A stretch of DNA of 64,000 nt, taken from NCBI RefSeq assembly GCF_021390195.1, contig NZ_CP090003.1, positions 422,001-486,000 of the forward strand. Direction: 5' to 3'. Source of the stretch: Flagellimonas sp. CMM7. Its GTDB lineage: Bacteria > Bacteroidota > Bacteroidia > Flavobacteriales > Flavobacteriaceae. The notes beneath the pieces were generated by a model. That model was not told where the DNA came from, ran no database searches, and saw nothing but the letters and a program-made list of their open reading frames with translations. This document shows, one piece after another, positions 63,799 through 64,000 of the stretch; position 1 is the first letter of the stretch; each line of letters starts with the position of its first letter. Position numbers and translations under genes: made by a program.

Positions 63799-63808
63799 AA
63801 TTTTTTTT

Positions 63809-64000
63809 TTAAAATGAAGCGTTAATTCCAAAAATAATTGACCTGTTTATTGGGTAGACACCAGTATCTACACCTAAGGTTAAGTTGGTCCCTGGATTTG
63901 TTCTGTCTGGAGCGCTAAGCTCTGGAGCACCAACTGATCCTTCAAAATTCCTTAAACTTATCTCTGGATCTAAACCTGTGTAGTCGGTCAATGTAATTAG
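63809..64000 (-). CDS. SusC/RagA-family TonB-dependent receptor, C-terminal end (partial)
   Basis: The open frame enters from beyond base 64000 and ends at 63809, showing only the last 63 residues. TDYTGLDPEISL, GTNLTLGVDTGVYPINRSII and the terminal FGINASF match the end of SusC barrels, including the final aromatic residue for outer-membrane assembly. The rest of the gene lies outside the window. It is 10 bp before SusD, completing a second SusC-SusD-VCBS lipoprotein locus. Confidence 0.9.
   Translation of the reverse strand, partial: LITLTDYTGLDPEISLRNFEGSVGAPELSAPDRTNPGTNLTLGVDTGVYPINRSIIFGINASF

Noticed and set aside
1..64000. tRNA, rRNA, CRISPR arrays, IS elements, phage or restriction genes
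   Set aside because: I looked for cloverleaf motifs, direct-repeat arrays and transposase or integrase motifs and saw none.

Overview
The window looks like chromosome from a marine Bacteroidota, most likely a Flavobacteriaceae member. The signs are two SusC/SusD pairs, many Bacteroidota-style lipoproteins and signal peptides ending in AQ, AT-rich leaders without Shine-Dalgarno sequences, a VCBS/ASPIC lipoprotein next to a SusD, and moderate GC. I see no rRNA, tRNA, CRISPR array, insertion sequence or phage gene. Genus cannot be fixed from the sequence alone.

Layout. (1) 1-16,265, all minus strand: one long run of thirteen genes. In transcription order these are a GMC oxidoreductase, a secreted double-VOC protein, a YHS protein, a GlcG/HbpS protein, a secreted gluconolactonase, an SDR glucose-dehydrogenase-like enzyme, GH15, GH63-like, a lipoprotein gluconolactonase, a glycogen-debranching-type glucosidase, an MFS transporter, an NAD(P)HX epimerase and a degenerate nucleotidyltransferase. 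It reads as alpha-glucan/oligosaccharide hydrolysis in the cytoplasm plus sugar oxidation to lactone and aldonate at the envelope. (2) 16.9-26.1 kb: a small membrane protein, a Crp/Fnr regulator, a class III cyclase with unusual purine-site residues, a DcaP-like porin paired with an alpha-carbonic anhydrase, and a large outer-membrane protein whose metallophosphoesterase domain has lost its metal site. (3) 27-41.9 kb: an AraC regulator divergent from a plus-strand run with two tandem unknown proteins, an aldo/keto reductase, a GH2 beta-mannosidase, an ankyrin lipoprotein, a peroxiredoxin-like protein, an MDR reductase, a VOC protein, an SSS symporter, an AGE-family epimerase lipoprotein, a BASS transporter and malate:quinone oxidoreductase. 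This suggests mannoside/mannobiose use. (4) 42-50.6 kb, minus strand: a beta-propeller, RidA, a BNR-repeat protein, an S41-like protein, a DAACS symporter and an aminotransferase. (5) 50.7-57.6 kb: a SusC-SusD-surface lipoprotein locus divergent from an unrecognised putative regulator. (6) 58.7-64 kb: a second SusC (cut by the window end), SusD and VCBS/ASPIC lipoprotein, with an intrinsic terminator between the last two.

Three things stand out. A 16-bp inverted repeat, TGTCG-N6-CGACA, occurs upstream of the Crp/Fnr gene, the 16-kb operon (degenerate copy) and the pseudo-phosphatase gene, and suggests a small Crp/Fnr regulon. Several proteins keep an enzyme fold but have lost key residues. 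Four genes carry single-base frameshifts and one an in-frame stop, all repairable by one base change; this points to uncorrected sequencing indels or recent decay and should be settled before the affected genes are interpreted.
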